Source: an uncultured Oscillospiraceae bacterium (lineage in GTDB: Bacteria > Bacillota > Clostridia > Oscillospirales > Oscillospiraceae). Taken from it: DNA of 15,704 bases. A program made the position numbers and the translations under genes. The notes under the pieces were generated by a model. The model worked only from the letters and a program-made list of their open reading frames with translations, ran no database searches and had not been told where the DNA came from. This document shows, in pieces, positions 6,881 through 14,078 of the stretch (position 1 is its first letter; the number at the start of each line of letters is the position of its first letter). Where the stretch lies: positions 1-15,704 of the forward strand of contig CAQCFX010000040.1 of NCBI GenBank assembly GCA_948766235.1, in the 5' to 3' direction.

Positions 6881-6896
6881 TGTTTCACGTGAAACG
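6881..6896. other. parS: parS-like Spo0J/ParB binding site
   Basis: The sequence TGTTTCACGTGAAACG contains the perfect 14-bp palindrome GTTTCACGTGAAAC (6882-6895). On the minus strand it reads CGTTTCACGTGAAACA. Either way it matches the Firmicute parS consensus TGTTNCACGTGAAACA at 15 of 16 positions. A given 14-mer is expected about once per 268 million random positions, so chance is unlikely in a genome of a few Mb. ParB/Spo0J loads at such sites and recruits SMC condensin for chromosome segregation. Here the site lies in the leader of phoH. Confidence 0.85.
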
Positions 6897-6905
6897 CTCG
6901 TTCTA

Positions 6906-6938
6906 TCCATCTGGGCCTATGTGTCTGCCCTCGCGCTT
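6906..6938. repeat. 33-bp direct repeat, copy 1
   Basis: This 33-bp stretch matches 7042-7074 in the same orientation at 32 of 33 positions; the only difference is T at 6912 against C at 7048. The two copies start 136 bp apart. This copy lies outside the large palindrome and next to the parS site. It carries the core CTATGTGTCTGCCC. Confidence 0.85.
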
Positions 6939-6953
6939 TTTGTTGTCACGCTC

Positions 6954-7066
6954 GGGCTGGACACATACACGCCCCGGCTTCCCTCCGTCTCGGGGCAAAT
7001 CCGGCGGACTGCGTCCGCCTGGGTTTTGCCCCTCGCTACGGTCCATCCGGGCCTATGTGTCTGCCC
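6954..7066. repeat. 113-bp imperfect palindrome (REP/MITE-like intergenic element)
   Basis: Successive paired segments nest around one centre: GGGC 6954-6957 with GCCC 7063-7066; ACACATA 6961-6967 with TATGTGT 7054-7060; CCGG 6974-6977 with CCGG 7047-7050; CCGT 6985-6988 with ACGG 7038-7041; GGGGCAAA 6992-6999 with TTTGCCCC 7025-7032; GGCGGAC 7003-7009 with GTCCGCC 7013-7019, around a 3-nt loop. As RNA it would form a long interrupted hairpin between yqfD and phoH. It has no U-run, so it is not an ordinary terminator. It resembles the palindromic intergenic repeats that are dispersed in many gut Clostridia; that family link is inference. Confidence 0.75.
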
Positions 7067-7074
7067 TCGCGCTT
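7042..7074. repeat. 33-bp direct repeat, copy 2 (right arm of the palindrome)
   Basis: Second copy of the 33-bp repeat, 32 of 33 identical to 6906-6938. It mostly coincides with the right arm of the 113-bp palindrome and ends 12 bp before the yqfD stop codon. Confidence 0.85.
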
Positions 7075-7085
7075 CTCCGCGATGC

Positions 7086-8321
7086 TCACGACGGCTCCGC
7101 GCTTCTTATATGCCCCACTTCCCCTTCCCGCTCCACGGCGCGGCCAATCTCCTCCCGGCACTCCGCCAGCAGGGTGACGGTGAGCCGTCCGCCGTCAATG
7201 CGGGTGACCACGTCCGTGTGCAGCACCTCGCCCTGCCGCGCCGCCATCAGCTCCTCCAGCCGCGCCAGCAGCACCTGCTCTAAGCGGGCGGCGGCCTCGT
7301 CCTGGTCGATGGGCTCCTCCCGCAGGGTGTACGCCCGGTAGGTCACCGTGGTCAGGGCGGCGGGCATGGGGCGGTCAAACAGGGTCAATTTCCTGGTCTG
7401 TGCTATTTTATCATATCTGCCGCCTAAAATGCTACTGTTTTCAAAAAAATCCATCTCAAACCATAAAAGCTGCAGGGCGTACTGCCGGTGCTCCTCCCCG
7501 GTGTACTCCTTCACCCCCGCCGTCAGGGGGATGGACTCCTCCAGCGTGCGCCAGGTGCGGGCGGTGACGGTGCCCGCGGCGTGGACCACCAAATAGCCCA
7601 GGTCCACCGTTCCCCCCTCCGGCTCCTCCAGGTCGATGTCGCCCGAGATGAGCACCTCGCCCCGGCGCACAATGTCCCCGTCGGCAAACATGGCCCGCCC
7701 CGTGTCCGTATGAATGTGCTCAATGATGCCGTCCGCCGCCGCCACCACGTCGCACGGGACGTCCTCCCGCAGCAGCTCCGGCGTCTTCTCCGCCTCCCGC
7801 ACCACCACCTCGGCCCGGGTGCCGTAGATGTTGATGGCCATGTAGCTCAGCTCCGGCAGGCCCAGCAGGGCGGCGTTGGCCGCCTCCCGCTCCCGAACGC
7901 CGGGGCCGTACGCCCCCGGCCGCACCCCCACCCGCTGAAGCTGGGAGAGAATGACGGCGGTGGGCACCGTCTCATTGCCCGTCACCTCCACCACCAGCAC
8001 AAACCGGGATAGGAAGCTCACCGCCAGCAGGCACAGGCCAAGCCCCAGCAGAAATCCCCACCGGCGCCTCATCCCCGCCGCCACCACCGCCGCGCCCCGG
8101 CGCTTTTGCTCCGCCAGCTCGCACATACTGCGCTGCGCCAGCTCATCCAGCCGCTTTCGGTCCTGGAGCGCCACGCGGAAGGTAAAGCTGGTCTCATCCA
8201 GCCAGCGCAGCTTCCAGAATTGCAGGCGGTTTTGAGCGCACAGGTTCAGCAGCCGCTCGGGAAAGGCCCCGGTGACCAGAATTTCCACATAGCCCCGCAG
8301 AAGATTGATGAGTTTTTTCAT
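7086..8321 (-). CDS. yqfD: Sporulation protein YqfD
   Basis: A 411-residue membrane-associated protein matching YqfD. The N-terminus MKKLINLLRGYVEILVTGAFPERLLNLC is family-typical. A single transmembrane segment lies around residues 88-112 after an arginine-rich MRRRWG, followed by an extracytoplasmic POTRA-like region (VTGNETVPTAVILSQLQRVGVRPGAYG) and a C-terminal domain. In Bacillus, yqfC and yqfD are mother-cell sporulation genes under SigE, and yqfD is needed for efficient spore formation. The start at 8321 has GAGGTGA 4-5 nt upstream, lying inside the end of yqfC. The 3' end is followed after 12 bp by the 33-bp repeat. Its presence suggests a spore-forming lineage but does not prove sporulation. 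Confidence 0.92.
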   Translation of the reverse strand: MKKLINLLRGYVEILVTGAFPERLLNLCAQNRLQFWKLRWLDETSFTFRVALQDRKRLDELAQRSMCELAEQKRRGAAVVAAGMRRRWGFLLGLGLCLLAVSFLSRFVLVVEVTGNETVPTAVILSQLQRVGVRPGAYGPGVREREAANAALLGLPELSYMAINIYGTRAEVVVREAEKTPELLREDVPCDVVAAADGIIEHIHTDTGRAMFADGDIVRRGEVLISGDIDLEEPEGGTVDLGYLVVHAAGTVTARTWRTLEESIPLTAGVKEYTGEEHRQYALQLLWFEMDFFENSSILGGRYDKIAQTRKLTLFDRPMPAALTTVTYRAYTLREEPIDQDEAAARLEQVLLARLEELMAARQGEVLHTDVVTRIDGGRLTVTLLAECREEIGRAVEREGEVGHIRSAEPS

Positions 8322-8325
8322 AATC

Positions 8326-8604
8326 TCACCTCATGAACTCCACGGCCGTGATGGTCCCCGTAATCAGCAGCTCCTCCGGCGTCATGGCCCGCAGCTCCAG
8401 CCCCGCGCCCCGCACCAGCACCACCAGGTTTCCCCCGGAGATGTGGATTTCCTCCGGGCCATAGGCCAAAATTCCCCGATGGGGTCCCATGCGCAGCTCG
8501 CCGTCGCCAACGACCTCCACCCTGGGCGCGCCCGCCAGCGCGTCGGCGGGCAGGTCAAACATCCGGGACGCCCGGGCCAGCAGCCCCTCCTTATCTCCCA
8601 CCAT
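8326..8604 (-). CDS. yqfC: YabP/YqfC family sporulation protein
   Basis: A 92-residue protein with the YabP/YqfC pattern: PRVEVVGDGELRMGPHRGILAYGPEEIHISGGNLVVLVRGAGLELRAMTPEELLITGTI. The features are a G-x-x-x-L/I-x-(I/M) strand, the H-R-G-I-L-x-Y motif, then repeated short strands ending in E-E-L-x-I-x-G. Family members are made in the mother cell during sporulation. The start at 8604 follows GAGG about 6 nt upstream, and the stop lies 4 bp before yqfD, forming the usual yqfC-yqfD pair. The gene heads the long minus-strand series and is divergent from the pseudouridine synthase gene. I see no convincing SigE-type promoter in the 153-bp gap. Confidence 0.92.
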   Translation of the reverse strand: MVGDKEGLLARASRMFDLPADALAGAPRVEVVGDGELRMGPHRGILAYGPEEIHISGGNLVVLVRGAGLELRAMTPEELLITGTITAVEFMR

Positions 8605-8666
8605 ACATCACCTCTGGCAAGCTTATGACGGGAAAGGGCGCGGCTTGCTTGTCCATCGGAATTTCG

Positions 8667-8695
8667 TGGACTTTTTCCCCGGGCTGTGATACAAT
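8667..8695 (+). promoter_or_regulatory. Extended -10 promoter candidate for the pseudouridine synthase gene
   Basis: A -10 hexamer TACAAT (8690-8695; 5 of 6 to consensus) is preceded by TGA, giving the extended TGn form. A weaker -35, TGGACT (8667-8672; 4 of 6), stands at a 17-bp spacing. Transcription would start near 8702 and give a leader of about 56 nt. Confidence 0.55.
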
Positions 8696-8757
8696 ATCCC
8701 AAACACGGAAATTCATCCCTGTCAACCCGGCGGGGAATTTTGGAAAAGGCGGTATTT

Positions 8758-9642
8758 ATGGATTACAGCAACAAGCGGCGGGATACCCCCGTCTACACGG
8801 TGGACGCTCCCGGCACCCTGCTCCCCTTCCTCCTCGCCCACGTCAAGGGCAGCCGGAACAACGTGAAATCCCTGCTGTCCCGGCGGCTGGTGGCGGTGGA
8901 CGGCGTGCCCGTCTCCCGGTTCGACACCCCTCTGCTCCCCGGCCAGCAGGTGAGCATACTCCCCTCCTCCGCCCCTAAAGCGGACGCGCTGCCCTTCCCC
9001 CTGCTCTACGAGGACGAGCACCTCATTGTGGTGAACAAGCCCGCCAAGCTGCTGAGCGTGGCCAACGACAAGGAGAAGGTGCGCACCGCCTATCACATGG
9101 TCACCGACTACGTAAAGGCCCGGCGGGTGGACGATCGAATCTTTGTCCTCCACCGGCTGGACCGGGACACGTCGGGGGTGCTCATGTTCGCCCGGGACGC
9201 CCAGACCAAGGAGCTGTTCCAGAGCAAGTGGAACGAGATGGTCACCCGCCGGGGCTACCTGGCGGTGGTGGAGGGGGTGCCCAAGCCGGACCGGGACACC
9301 ATTCGGTCGTATCTGGTGGAGACGGACACCCACCTGAGCTTTTCCGGCGCGCCGGGAAAGGGGGCCAAGGAGGCCATTACCAGCTACGAGGTAAAAAAGG
9401 CCGGGGGCGGGTACGCCCTGCTGGATATCAGCATCGAGACGGGGCGGAAAAACCAAATCCGCGTCCACATGAAGGAGAAGGGCTGCCCCGTGGCGGGGGA
9501 CAAGCAGTACGGCGCCCGCACCAACCCCATCGGGCGGCTGTGCCTCCACGCCAGCGAGCTGTCCTTCATCCACCCGGCCACGGGGGAGCAGGTGACGTTC
9601 AAGGCCAAGATGCCCAGGGATTTTAACCGGGTGTTTCGGTGA
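8758..9642 (+). CDS. RluA/RluD family pseudouridine synthase
   Basis: A 294-residue RNA pseudouridine synthase. An N-terminal S4 RNA-binding region (about 15-70, with VKSLLSRRLVAVDGVPV) precedes the catalytic domain. The catalytic motif HRLDRDTSG spans 132-140, with the nucleophile expected at Asp135. Later motifs are GRKNQIRVHMKEKGCPVAGDKQYG and LCLHASELSFIHP. The enzyme isomerises uridine to pseudouridine in rRNA or tRNA; which site it modifies cannot be told, since several RluA-type paralogs occur per genome. I choose the ATG at 8758 over the in-frame start at 8686 because AAGGCGG lies about 6 nt upstream and 8686 would lie inside the predicted promoter. It is divergent from yqfC, and a SUKH-like gene follows after 20 bp. 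Confidence 0.93.
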   Translation: MDYSNKRRDTPVYTVDAPGTLLPFLLAHVKGSRNNVKSLLSRRLVAVDGVPVSRFDTPLLPGQQVSILPSSAPKADALPFPLLYEDEHLIVVNKPAKLLSVANDKEKVRTAYHMVTDYVKARRVDDRIFVLHRLDRDTSGVLMFARDAQTKELFQSKWNEMVTRRGYLAVVEGVPKPDRDTIRSYLVETDTHLSFSGAPGKGAKEAITSYEVKKAGGGYALLDISIETGRKNQIRVHMKEKGCPVAGDKQYGARTNPIGRLCLHASELSFIHPATGEQVTFKAKMPRDFNRVFR

Positions 9643-9662
9643 GAGGACGAGAGGAAGCCCGA

Positions 9663-10220
9663 ATGAAGCTCTATTACGGATTGGCAGACCGGGAGCCGCT
9701 TTGGGGAAGCAAACCGGAACGTATTGTTCAGGCATTGCGGAAGGCCGGGTGGTATCCAGGCCGAAAAGTGGACATCTCCAATGTTCTGTCCTACTATCAA
9801 AAGCAGAATGTCCAGCTCAACGCGCCAGCCGTCTCCTTTTACGAAGAATATTACGGAATCGCCGCCCAATGGTATATTACGCACACAGATTTGGAGCGGC
9901 ACAGTCCTGATTTTGAGTTTCTTCTGTTTCCCCAGCCCCCGGAATACAGAACCGATTTAAAGGATTTTATGTACGATGATCCAGAGAACAGCATAGAGTC
10001 CGGCAGGTACAGCGCGGCAAAAGCCCGCGCTGGCGAACCCATTGTCATGGCCGGGGAAATCGGCTATTACTACCCCGCACAGGTTTGGATCGCTGACAGC
10101 GGCAAATTATATTGCACCCATGAATATCATGATCAGGTCCTGGCATTTGACAATGTGATGGAGCTCATCCAGCACGAGCTGTCAAAAAGCCCTTTAGAAT
10201 CGGTGGCTATGAAGCCTTAA
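9663..10220 (+). CDS. SUKH-3-like immunity domain protein
   Basis: A 185-residue soluble protein whose central region resembles the SUKH-3 (SMI1/KNR4-type) fold: RIVQALRKAGWYPGRKVDISNVLSYY, then APAVSFYEEYYGI, and later AGEPIVMAGEIGYYYPAQVWIADSGKLYCTHEYHDQVLAFDNVMELI. SUKH proteins are commonly immunity proteins against contact-dependent or polymorphic nuclease toxins. No toxin, transposase or second immunity gene is visible next to it. Its codons are visibly more AT-rich (TTT, TAT, AAA, GAA are frequent) than those of the flanking genes, suggesting horizontal acquisition. I prefer the ATG at 9663 (GAGGAAG about 6 nt upstream) over the in-frame GTG at 9639, which overlaps the preceding stop. 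It is probably co-transcribed with the pseudouridine synthase gene and ends 10 bp before a terminator. Confidence 0.75.
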   Translation: MKLYYGLADREPLWGSKPERIVQALRKAGWYPGRKVDISNVLSYYQKQNVQLNAPAVSFYEEYYGIAAQWYITHTDLERHSPDFEFLLFPQPPEYRTDLKDFMYDDPENSIESGRYSAAKARAGEPIVMAGEIGYYYPAQVWIADSGKLYCTHEYHDQVLAFDNVMELIQHELSKSPLESVAMKP

Positions 10221-10230
10221 TCCTTCCATC

Positions 10231-10270
10231 AAAACGCCTCCCCCGGCCATCAGCCAGGGGAGGCGTTTTT
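10231..10270. terminator. Bidirectional intrinsic terminator
   Basis: AAAACGCCTCCCC (10231-10243) pairs perfectly with GGGGAGGCGTTTT (10257-10269), giving a 13-bp stem with a 13-nt loop. A T-run ends the plus-strand side (10266-10270), and the A-run at 10231-10234 gives a U-run for the minus-strand transcript. It sits between the convergent SUKH-like gene and rpoD, so it can terminate both. Confidence 0.9.
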
Positions 10271-10274
10271 GCGT

Positions 10275-11582
10275 TCAGCTCAAAAAGTCCTTCAATTTCT
10301 TGCTCCGGCTGGGGTGGCGCAGCTTTCTGAGGGCCTTGGCCTCAATCTGCCGGATGCGCTCCCGGGTGACGTTGAACTCCTTGCCCACTTCCTCCAGGGT
10401 GCGGGTGCGGCCGTCCTCGATGCCGAAGCGCAGGCGCAGCACCTTCTCCTCCCGGGGGGTGAGGGTGGACATCACGTCCACCAGCTGCTCCTTCAGCAGG
10501 GTGAAGGACGCGGCCTCGGAGGGCTCGGAGGCGGTTTCGTCCTCCAGGAAATCCCCCAGGTGGCTGTCCTCCTCCTCGCCGATGGGGGTCTCCAGGGAAA
10601 CGGGCTCCTGGGCGATTTTCAAAATCTCCCGCACCTTCTCCACGGGCATCCCCATCTCCTGGGCGGTCTCCTCCGGAGTGGGGTCGTGGCCCAGCTCCTG
10701 GAGGAGCTGGCGGTTCACCCGGATGACCTTGTTGATGGTCTCTACCATGTGCACGGGGATGCGGATGGTGCGGGCCTGGTCGGCAATGGCCCGGGTGATG
10801 GCCTGACGAATCCACCAGGTGGCGTAGGTGGAGAACTTATAGCCCTTGGTGTAATCAAACTTCTCCACCGCCTTGATGAGGCCCAGATTGCCCTCCTGAA
10901 TCAAATCCAGAAACAGCATACCCCGGCCCACATACCGCTTGGCAATGGATACCACCAGGCGCAGATTGGCCTCCGCCAGCTGCTGCTTGGCCCGCTCGCC
11001 GGTCTTGATGGTCTTTTTCAGCTGGGCGCGCACCTCGTCGGGAATTTCCTCCCCCGACTTCTCCAGCTCGCTCAGCTGCTCCTTGGCGGCGGCTCCCGCC
11101 CCCATCTGCTGGGCCAGGTCCACCTCCTGCTCAGGAGTGAGCAGGTCCACCTTGCCGATCTCCTTCAGGTACATCCGCACCGGGTCGTCGATGGCGAAGG
11201 AGTCCACCAGGGTGTTGGGGTCTACAATCTCCTCCTCCGGGATTTCCTCCAGCTCGTCGGTGGGGGGCATTACGTCGTCGTCCAGCTCGGGCACAAAGTC
11301 GTCCCCGGTGGTGTCCACGCCCAGATTTTCCAGCACGTCGTACACCTTGTCCAGCTGCTCCGTCTCCAGGGTGATGGACTCCAGCACCTCCATCATCTCA
11401 TTGGAGGACAGCTTGCCTTTTTTGCAGCCCGTCTCCACCAGCTCCAGCAGCTTTTCCCCGCCCTGGACGCCCTCAATCATCTTGCTCAGCTCCGCCTTGG
11501 CCGCCTCCAGCTTCTCCGGGGTCACCTGGGCGGGGGGGGCTGCGGCTTCCACCTTTTTCACGGTCTTCTTCTTTTCGCTCAT
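10275..11582 (-). CDS. rpoD: RNA polymerase housekeeping sigma factor RpoD (SigA)
   Basis: A 435-residue group 1 sigma factor. A region 1.1-like segment (about 22-90) is followed by an acidic linker (about 93-128), and region 1.2 [21 protein letters not shown] starts near 133. Region 2 runs [20 protein letters not shown] through [26 protein letters not shown]. Region 3 lies around 280-345, and region 4 includes [14 protein letters not shown] and the helix-turn-helix [19 protein letters not shown]. It directs core RNA polymerase to -10/-35 promoters. It is longer than Bacillus SigA (371 aa) because of the acidic linker and about 30 extra residues between regions 1.2 and 2.1. The start at 11582 follows GGAGGA about 10 nt upstream and is 7 nt past the dnaG stop; the upstream ATG at 11600 has no ribosome-binding site. 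Confidence 0.97.
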   Translation of the reverse strand: MSEKKKTVKKVEAAAPPAQVTPEKLEAAKAELSKMIEGVQGGEKLLELVETGCKKGKLSSNEMMEVLESITLETEQLDKVYDVLENLGVDTTGDDFVPELDDDVMPPTDELEEIPEEEIVDPNTLVDSFAIDDPVRMYLKEIGKVDLLTPEQEVDLAQQMGAGAAAKEQLSELEKSGEEIPDEVRAQLKKTIKTGERAKQQLAEANLRLVVSIAKRYVGRGMLFLDLIQEGNLGLIKAVEKFDYTKGYKFSTYATWWIRQAITRAIADQARTIRIPVHMVETINKVIRVNRQLLQELGHDPTPEETAQEMGMPVEKVREILKIAQEPVSLETPIGEEEDSHLGDFLEDETASEPSEAASFTLLKEQLVDVMSTLTPREEKVLRLRFGIEDGRTRTLEEVGKEFNVTRERIRQIEAKALRKLRHPSRSKKLKDFLS

Positions 11583-11589
11583 TGGTCGT

Positions 11590-13368
11590 TCATCCTCCAT
11601 AGGCTTTTTTCTGTTTGAGTACCTGTTTCAGGGCGTCGAGATCGCTCCCATCTGATATGTCGGCCTTGCTGTACTCCAGCAGGATTACTTGCTTATAGTC
11701 CTCCAGCGCCGCCTGGGCGGTGTTCCCAGGCTGAACGTCCTGCACGGCGGCGGCCAGCTGGTCCATCTCCTCCGGCGCAAACTGGCCTTCCAGGGCGGAC
11801 AGGGCCACGCTTTTCCCCTGCCGCCACCGCTCTTGCAGCAGGCCGAAGGCCCTGCCCAGCAGCGGCGAGGAGAAGTGGCCGGGGGTCAGCGGGTCGGTCT
11901 GCCGGAAGTACTCCCCGTCCAGCAGCACCACCCGCAGCACGCCCTCCTCCGCCCGGGCGGAGCGGACGTTGGTATACCGCAGTCCCCGGTCCCTGGGCTG
12001 AAGCTGCCGGGTGGGGGTCAGATTGCGCCGCTCCTCCTGCTTTCTGGCCTGCCACGCGCCCTTTTTCCGCCGGCGCTCCACCTCCTGGAGCACCGCCTCT
12101 TTGGACACGCCCGCCGTCTGCGCGCACCGGGCGGCGTAGATTTCCCGCTCCACCGGACTTTCAAAGCCGGCCACCACCTCCGCCGCCGCCAGAAGGTACT
12201 GGGTTTTCTCCTCGTCCCGGCTCAGGTCAAAGTTTGCCTGCACCGCCTCCAGCCGGTACTGGGCGGAATCGGCGCTGCCCCGCAGCAGCTCCTCAAAGGC
12301 CGCGCTCCCGCAGTTTTTGATGTAGTCGTCCGCGTCCTGCTTGCCCAGGCTGCCGTCGGCCAGCTTCCGCTTGGGCAGGCGCAGCACCTTCACGGAAATC
12401 TCTGAATTTTTCAGCAGGGCGATGGCGCGCTGGGTAGCGTCCTCCCCGGCGGCGTCGTTGTCGTAGCACAGCACCAGCTCCTTGGTATACCGCTCTATCA
12501 GGCGCGCGTGCTCCTCGGTGAGCGCGGTGCCCATGGTGGCCACCGTGTTGTCAAAGCCCGCCTGGTGCAGGGTGATAACGTCGATGTTTCCCTCCACCAG
12601 AATGATGTTGGGCCGCTTGGTCATCTTCGCGTAATTCAGCCCGTATAAAATGGACCGCTTTTTAAATATGGCGGTCTCCGGCGTGTTCAGATATTTGGGG
12701 GTGGAGTCGTCCATCACCCGGCTGGTGAAGCCAATCACGTCCCCCCGCGGGTCAATCACCGGCAGCATCAGGCGGTTGCGGTACTTATCGTATACGCCGC
12801 CGCCCTTGCCCGCCACGGCCAGCCCCGCGTCGATAAGCTCGGTCTTGTCGTAGCCCTTGTCCCGCATGGCCGTGATGAGGCTGTCCCAGGCGTCGGGCGC
12901 GGCCCCCAGGCCGAAGCGGGCGGAAAATTTCGGGCTGATGCGCCGCTTGTCCCGGATGTAGGACGCCACCGCCGCCCCCCTGGGGTCGGCCAGCATGGCG
13001 CGGTAAAACCGGGCGGCTTCCCGGTTCAGCTCCAAAATGCGCTTGCGCTTTCCCCGCCAAGCGCTGTCGCCGCCGTCGTCAGGCACCTCCAGCCCCGCCT
13101 GGCCGGCCAGCTTGCGCACCGCCTCCGGGAACGACAGGCTGTCCATCTCCATCACAAAGCGGATGGGGCCGCCCCCCTTTCCGCAGCCAAAGCAGTGGAA
13201 AATCTGCTTGGACTCGCTGACGGAAAAGGAAGGGGTCTTTTCATGGTGAAAGGGGCACAGCCCCCAGTAATTGCCCCCCTTCTTGGTCAGGGGCAGGTAG
13301 GCGGAGACCACGTCCACAATATTCAGCCGCCCGTTCAAATCGTCCAAAAAATGTTCGGGAATGGCCAT
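11590..13368 (-). CDS. dnaG: DNA primase DnaG
   Basis: A 592-residue bacterial primase. The N-terminal CHC2 zinc finger has C38 and H41 ([11 protein letters not shown]) and C59 and C62 ([10 protein letters not shown]). The catalytic core carries the RNAP-basic segment near 195-245 ([22 protein letters not shown]). The Toprim motifs are EGNID at 259-263 and YDND at 302-305, which keeps the metal-binding D-x-D. The C-terminal third would bind the DnaB helicase. DnaG makes RNA primers at replication forks. The Toprim glutamate motif reads EGNID where many primases have EGYMD; the glutamate and aspartate are kept. The start has an ideal GGAGGTGA at 4-5 nt. It lies in the classic dnaG-rpoD order, with rpoD starting just after its stop. 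Confidence 0.97.
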   Translation of the reverse strand: MAIPEHFLDDLNGRLNIVDVVSAYLPLTKKGGNYWGLCPFHHEKTPSFSVSESKQIFHCFGCGKGGGPIRFVMEMDSLSFPEAVRKLAGQAGLEVPDDGGDSAWRGKRKRILELNREAARFYRAMLADPRGAAVASYIRDKRRISPKFSARFGLGAAPDAWDSLITAMRDKGYDKTELIDAGLAVAGKGGGVYDKYRNRLMLPVIDPRGDVIGFTSRVMDDSTPKYLNTPETAIFKKRSILYGLNYAKMTKRPNIILVEGNIDVITLHQAGFDNTVATMGTALTEEHARLIERYTKELVLCYDNDAAGEDATQRAIALLKNSEISVKVLRLPKRKLADGSLGKQDADDYIKNCGSAAFEELLRGSADSAQYRLEAVQANFDLSRDEEKTQYLLAAAEVVAGFESPVEREIYAARCAQTAGVSKEAVLQEVERRRKKGAWQARKQEERRNLTPTRQLQPRDRGLRYTNVRSARAEEGVLRVVLLDGEYFRQTDPLTPGHFSSPLLGRAFGLLQERWRQGKSVALSALEGQFAPEEMDQLAAAVQDVQPGNTAQAALEDYKQVILLEYSKADISDGSDLDALKQVLKQKKAYGG

Positions 13369-13445
13369 AGTCTCACCTCCTGATATTAGCCATTTTTTGT
13401 GTTTTTTATCCCAACAGGGAAAATCAACCCAAAAAATCGCAGTTT

Positions 13446-14078
13446 TTATTCTCGATTCAGCGGAGCGGCCCGAAAAACCTCTCCCACCTCCAGCGCCTTG
13501 ACGGTTCCGGCGCAGACATCCAGCAGGTGCTCGGCAAAGCGCTGTGCGTCCTTCTCCGGAATCAGCACGGACAGCGCCACCTGCGCACCGTAGTCCACCT
13601 TCTCCTCCACGCCGCCGAAGCGAAGCACCTCCCGGCGGACCTCCTCAAGCCGGCCGTAGGCGCAGGGCACCTCCATGGCCACCCACCGGCGCACCGCCGA
13701 CACGCCCGCGGCGTCCAGCGCGTCCTTGGCGCTGCGGGTATACGCCCGAACCAGCCCCCCGGCCCCCAGCAGCACCCCGCCGAAATAGCGCGTCACCACA
13801 CAGCACACATTGGTGACGCCCTCCTTCTGGAACACGCCCAGCATGGGCTGACCCGCCGTGCCCTGGGGCTCGCCGTCGTCGGAGTAGCGCACCGGCCCGT
13901 CCTTGATGAGGTAGCACCAGCAGTTGTGCCGGGCGTCGTGGTATCTCTTTTTCATCTCGTCGATGTGTGCGCGGGCCTGCTCCTCCGTCTCCACCGGGAA
14001 GACGTGGCCGATGAAGGTGGAGCGCTTTTCGGTAAATTCCGCCTCAGAGGGCTTTGTCGGAATGAAATACTGCGTCAT
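13446..14078 (-). CDS. YigZ/IMPACT family protein
   Basis: A 210-residue member of the YigZ (UPF0029/IMPACT) family. Signatures are the N-terminal EFTEKRSTFIGHVFPV, then ARHNCWCYLI (49-58), RYSDDGEPQGTAGQPML (64-80) and VTRYFGGVLLGAGGLVRAY (95-113). A C-terminal ferredoxin-like domain follows. Eukaryotic IMPACT modulates GCN2 signalling; the bacterial function is not firmly known. The start at 14078 overlaps the dgt stop as ATGA, with AAAGGA about 11 nt upstream. An in-frame ATG at 14090 lacks a ribosome-binding site. Its position between dgt and dnaG places it in the macromolecular-synthesis operon. A 77-bp AT-rich gap separates it from dnaG; I see no convincing terminator there. Confidence 0.93.
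   Translation of the reverse strand: MTQYFIPTKPSEAEFTEKRSTFIGHVFPVETEEQARAHIDEMKKRYHDARHNCWCYLIKDGPVRYSDDGEPQGTAGQPMLGVFQKEGVTNVCCVVTRYFGGVLLGAGGLVRAYTRSAKDALDAAGVSAVRRWVAMEVPCAYGRLEEVRREVLRFGGVEEKVDYGAQVALSVLIPEKDAQRFAEHLLDVCAGTVKALEVGEVFRAAPLNRE

Noticed and set aside
6881..6896. Origin of replication near the parS site
   Set aside because: No dnaA, dnaN or cluster of DnaA boxes is visible, so the parS site alone does not show an origin here.
6992..7032. Strong hairpin as an intrinsic terminator after yqfD
   Set aside because: No U-run follows on either strand. It is the inner part of the larger palindrome.
6906..7074. Direct repeats as a minimal CRISPR array
   Set aside because: There are only two copies with a 103-bp intervening sequence that is itself palindromic, and no cas genes are nearby.
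5863..7341. Long plus-strand open frame opposite phoH and spanning the yqfD-phoH gap
   Set aside because: It is a low-complexity shadow of phoH that also runs through the palindromic repeat; no ribosome-binding site or domain is seen.
8720..8725. Minus-strand TTGACA as the -35 of a yqfC promoter
   Set aside because: No acceptable -10 is found at 16-18 bp downstream; the best matches need spacings above 20. No SigE-type -10 (CATACAAT) is present at suitable spacing either.
8722..9735. Minus-strand open frame of 337 codons opposite the pseudouridine synthase gene
   Set aside because: It is antisense to a gene with a full catalytic motif, has no motif of its own, and would cross the divergent promoter region.
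10269..11618. Long plus-strand open frame (449 codons) antisense to rpoD
   Set aside because: It is a shadow of GC-rich codons: the protein is a Leu/Gly/His-rich string without motifs, whereas the minus strand encodes an unmistakable sigma factor.
13420..13456. Weak stem AATCG/CGATT followed by T residues after yigZ as a terminator
   Set aside because: The stem is only 5 bp, AT-rich and overlaps the stop codon, with a 13-nt loop, which is too weak to support a call.
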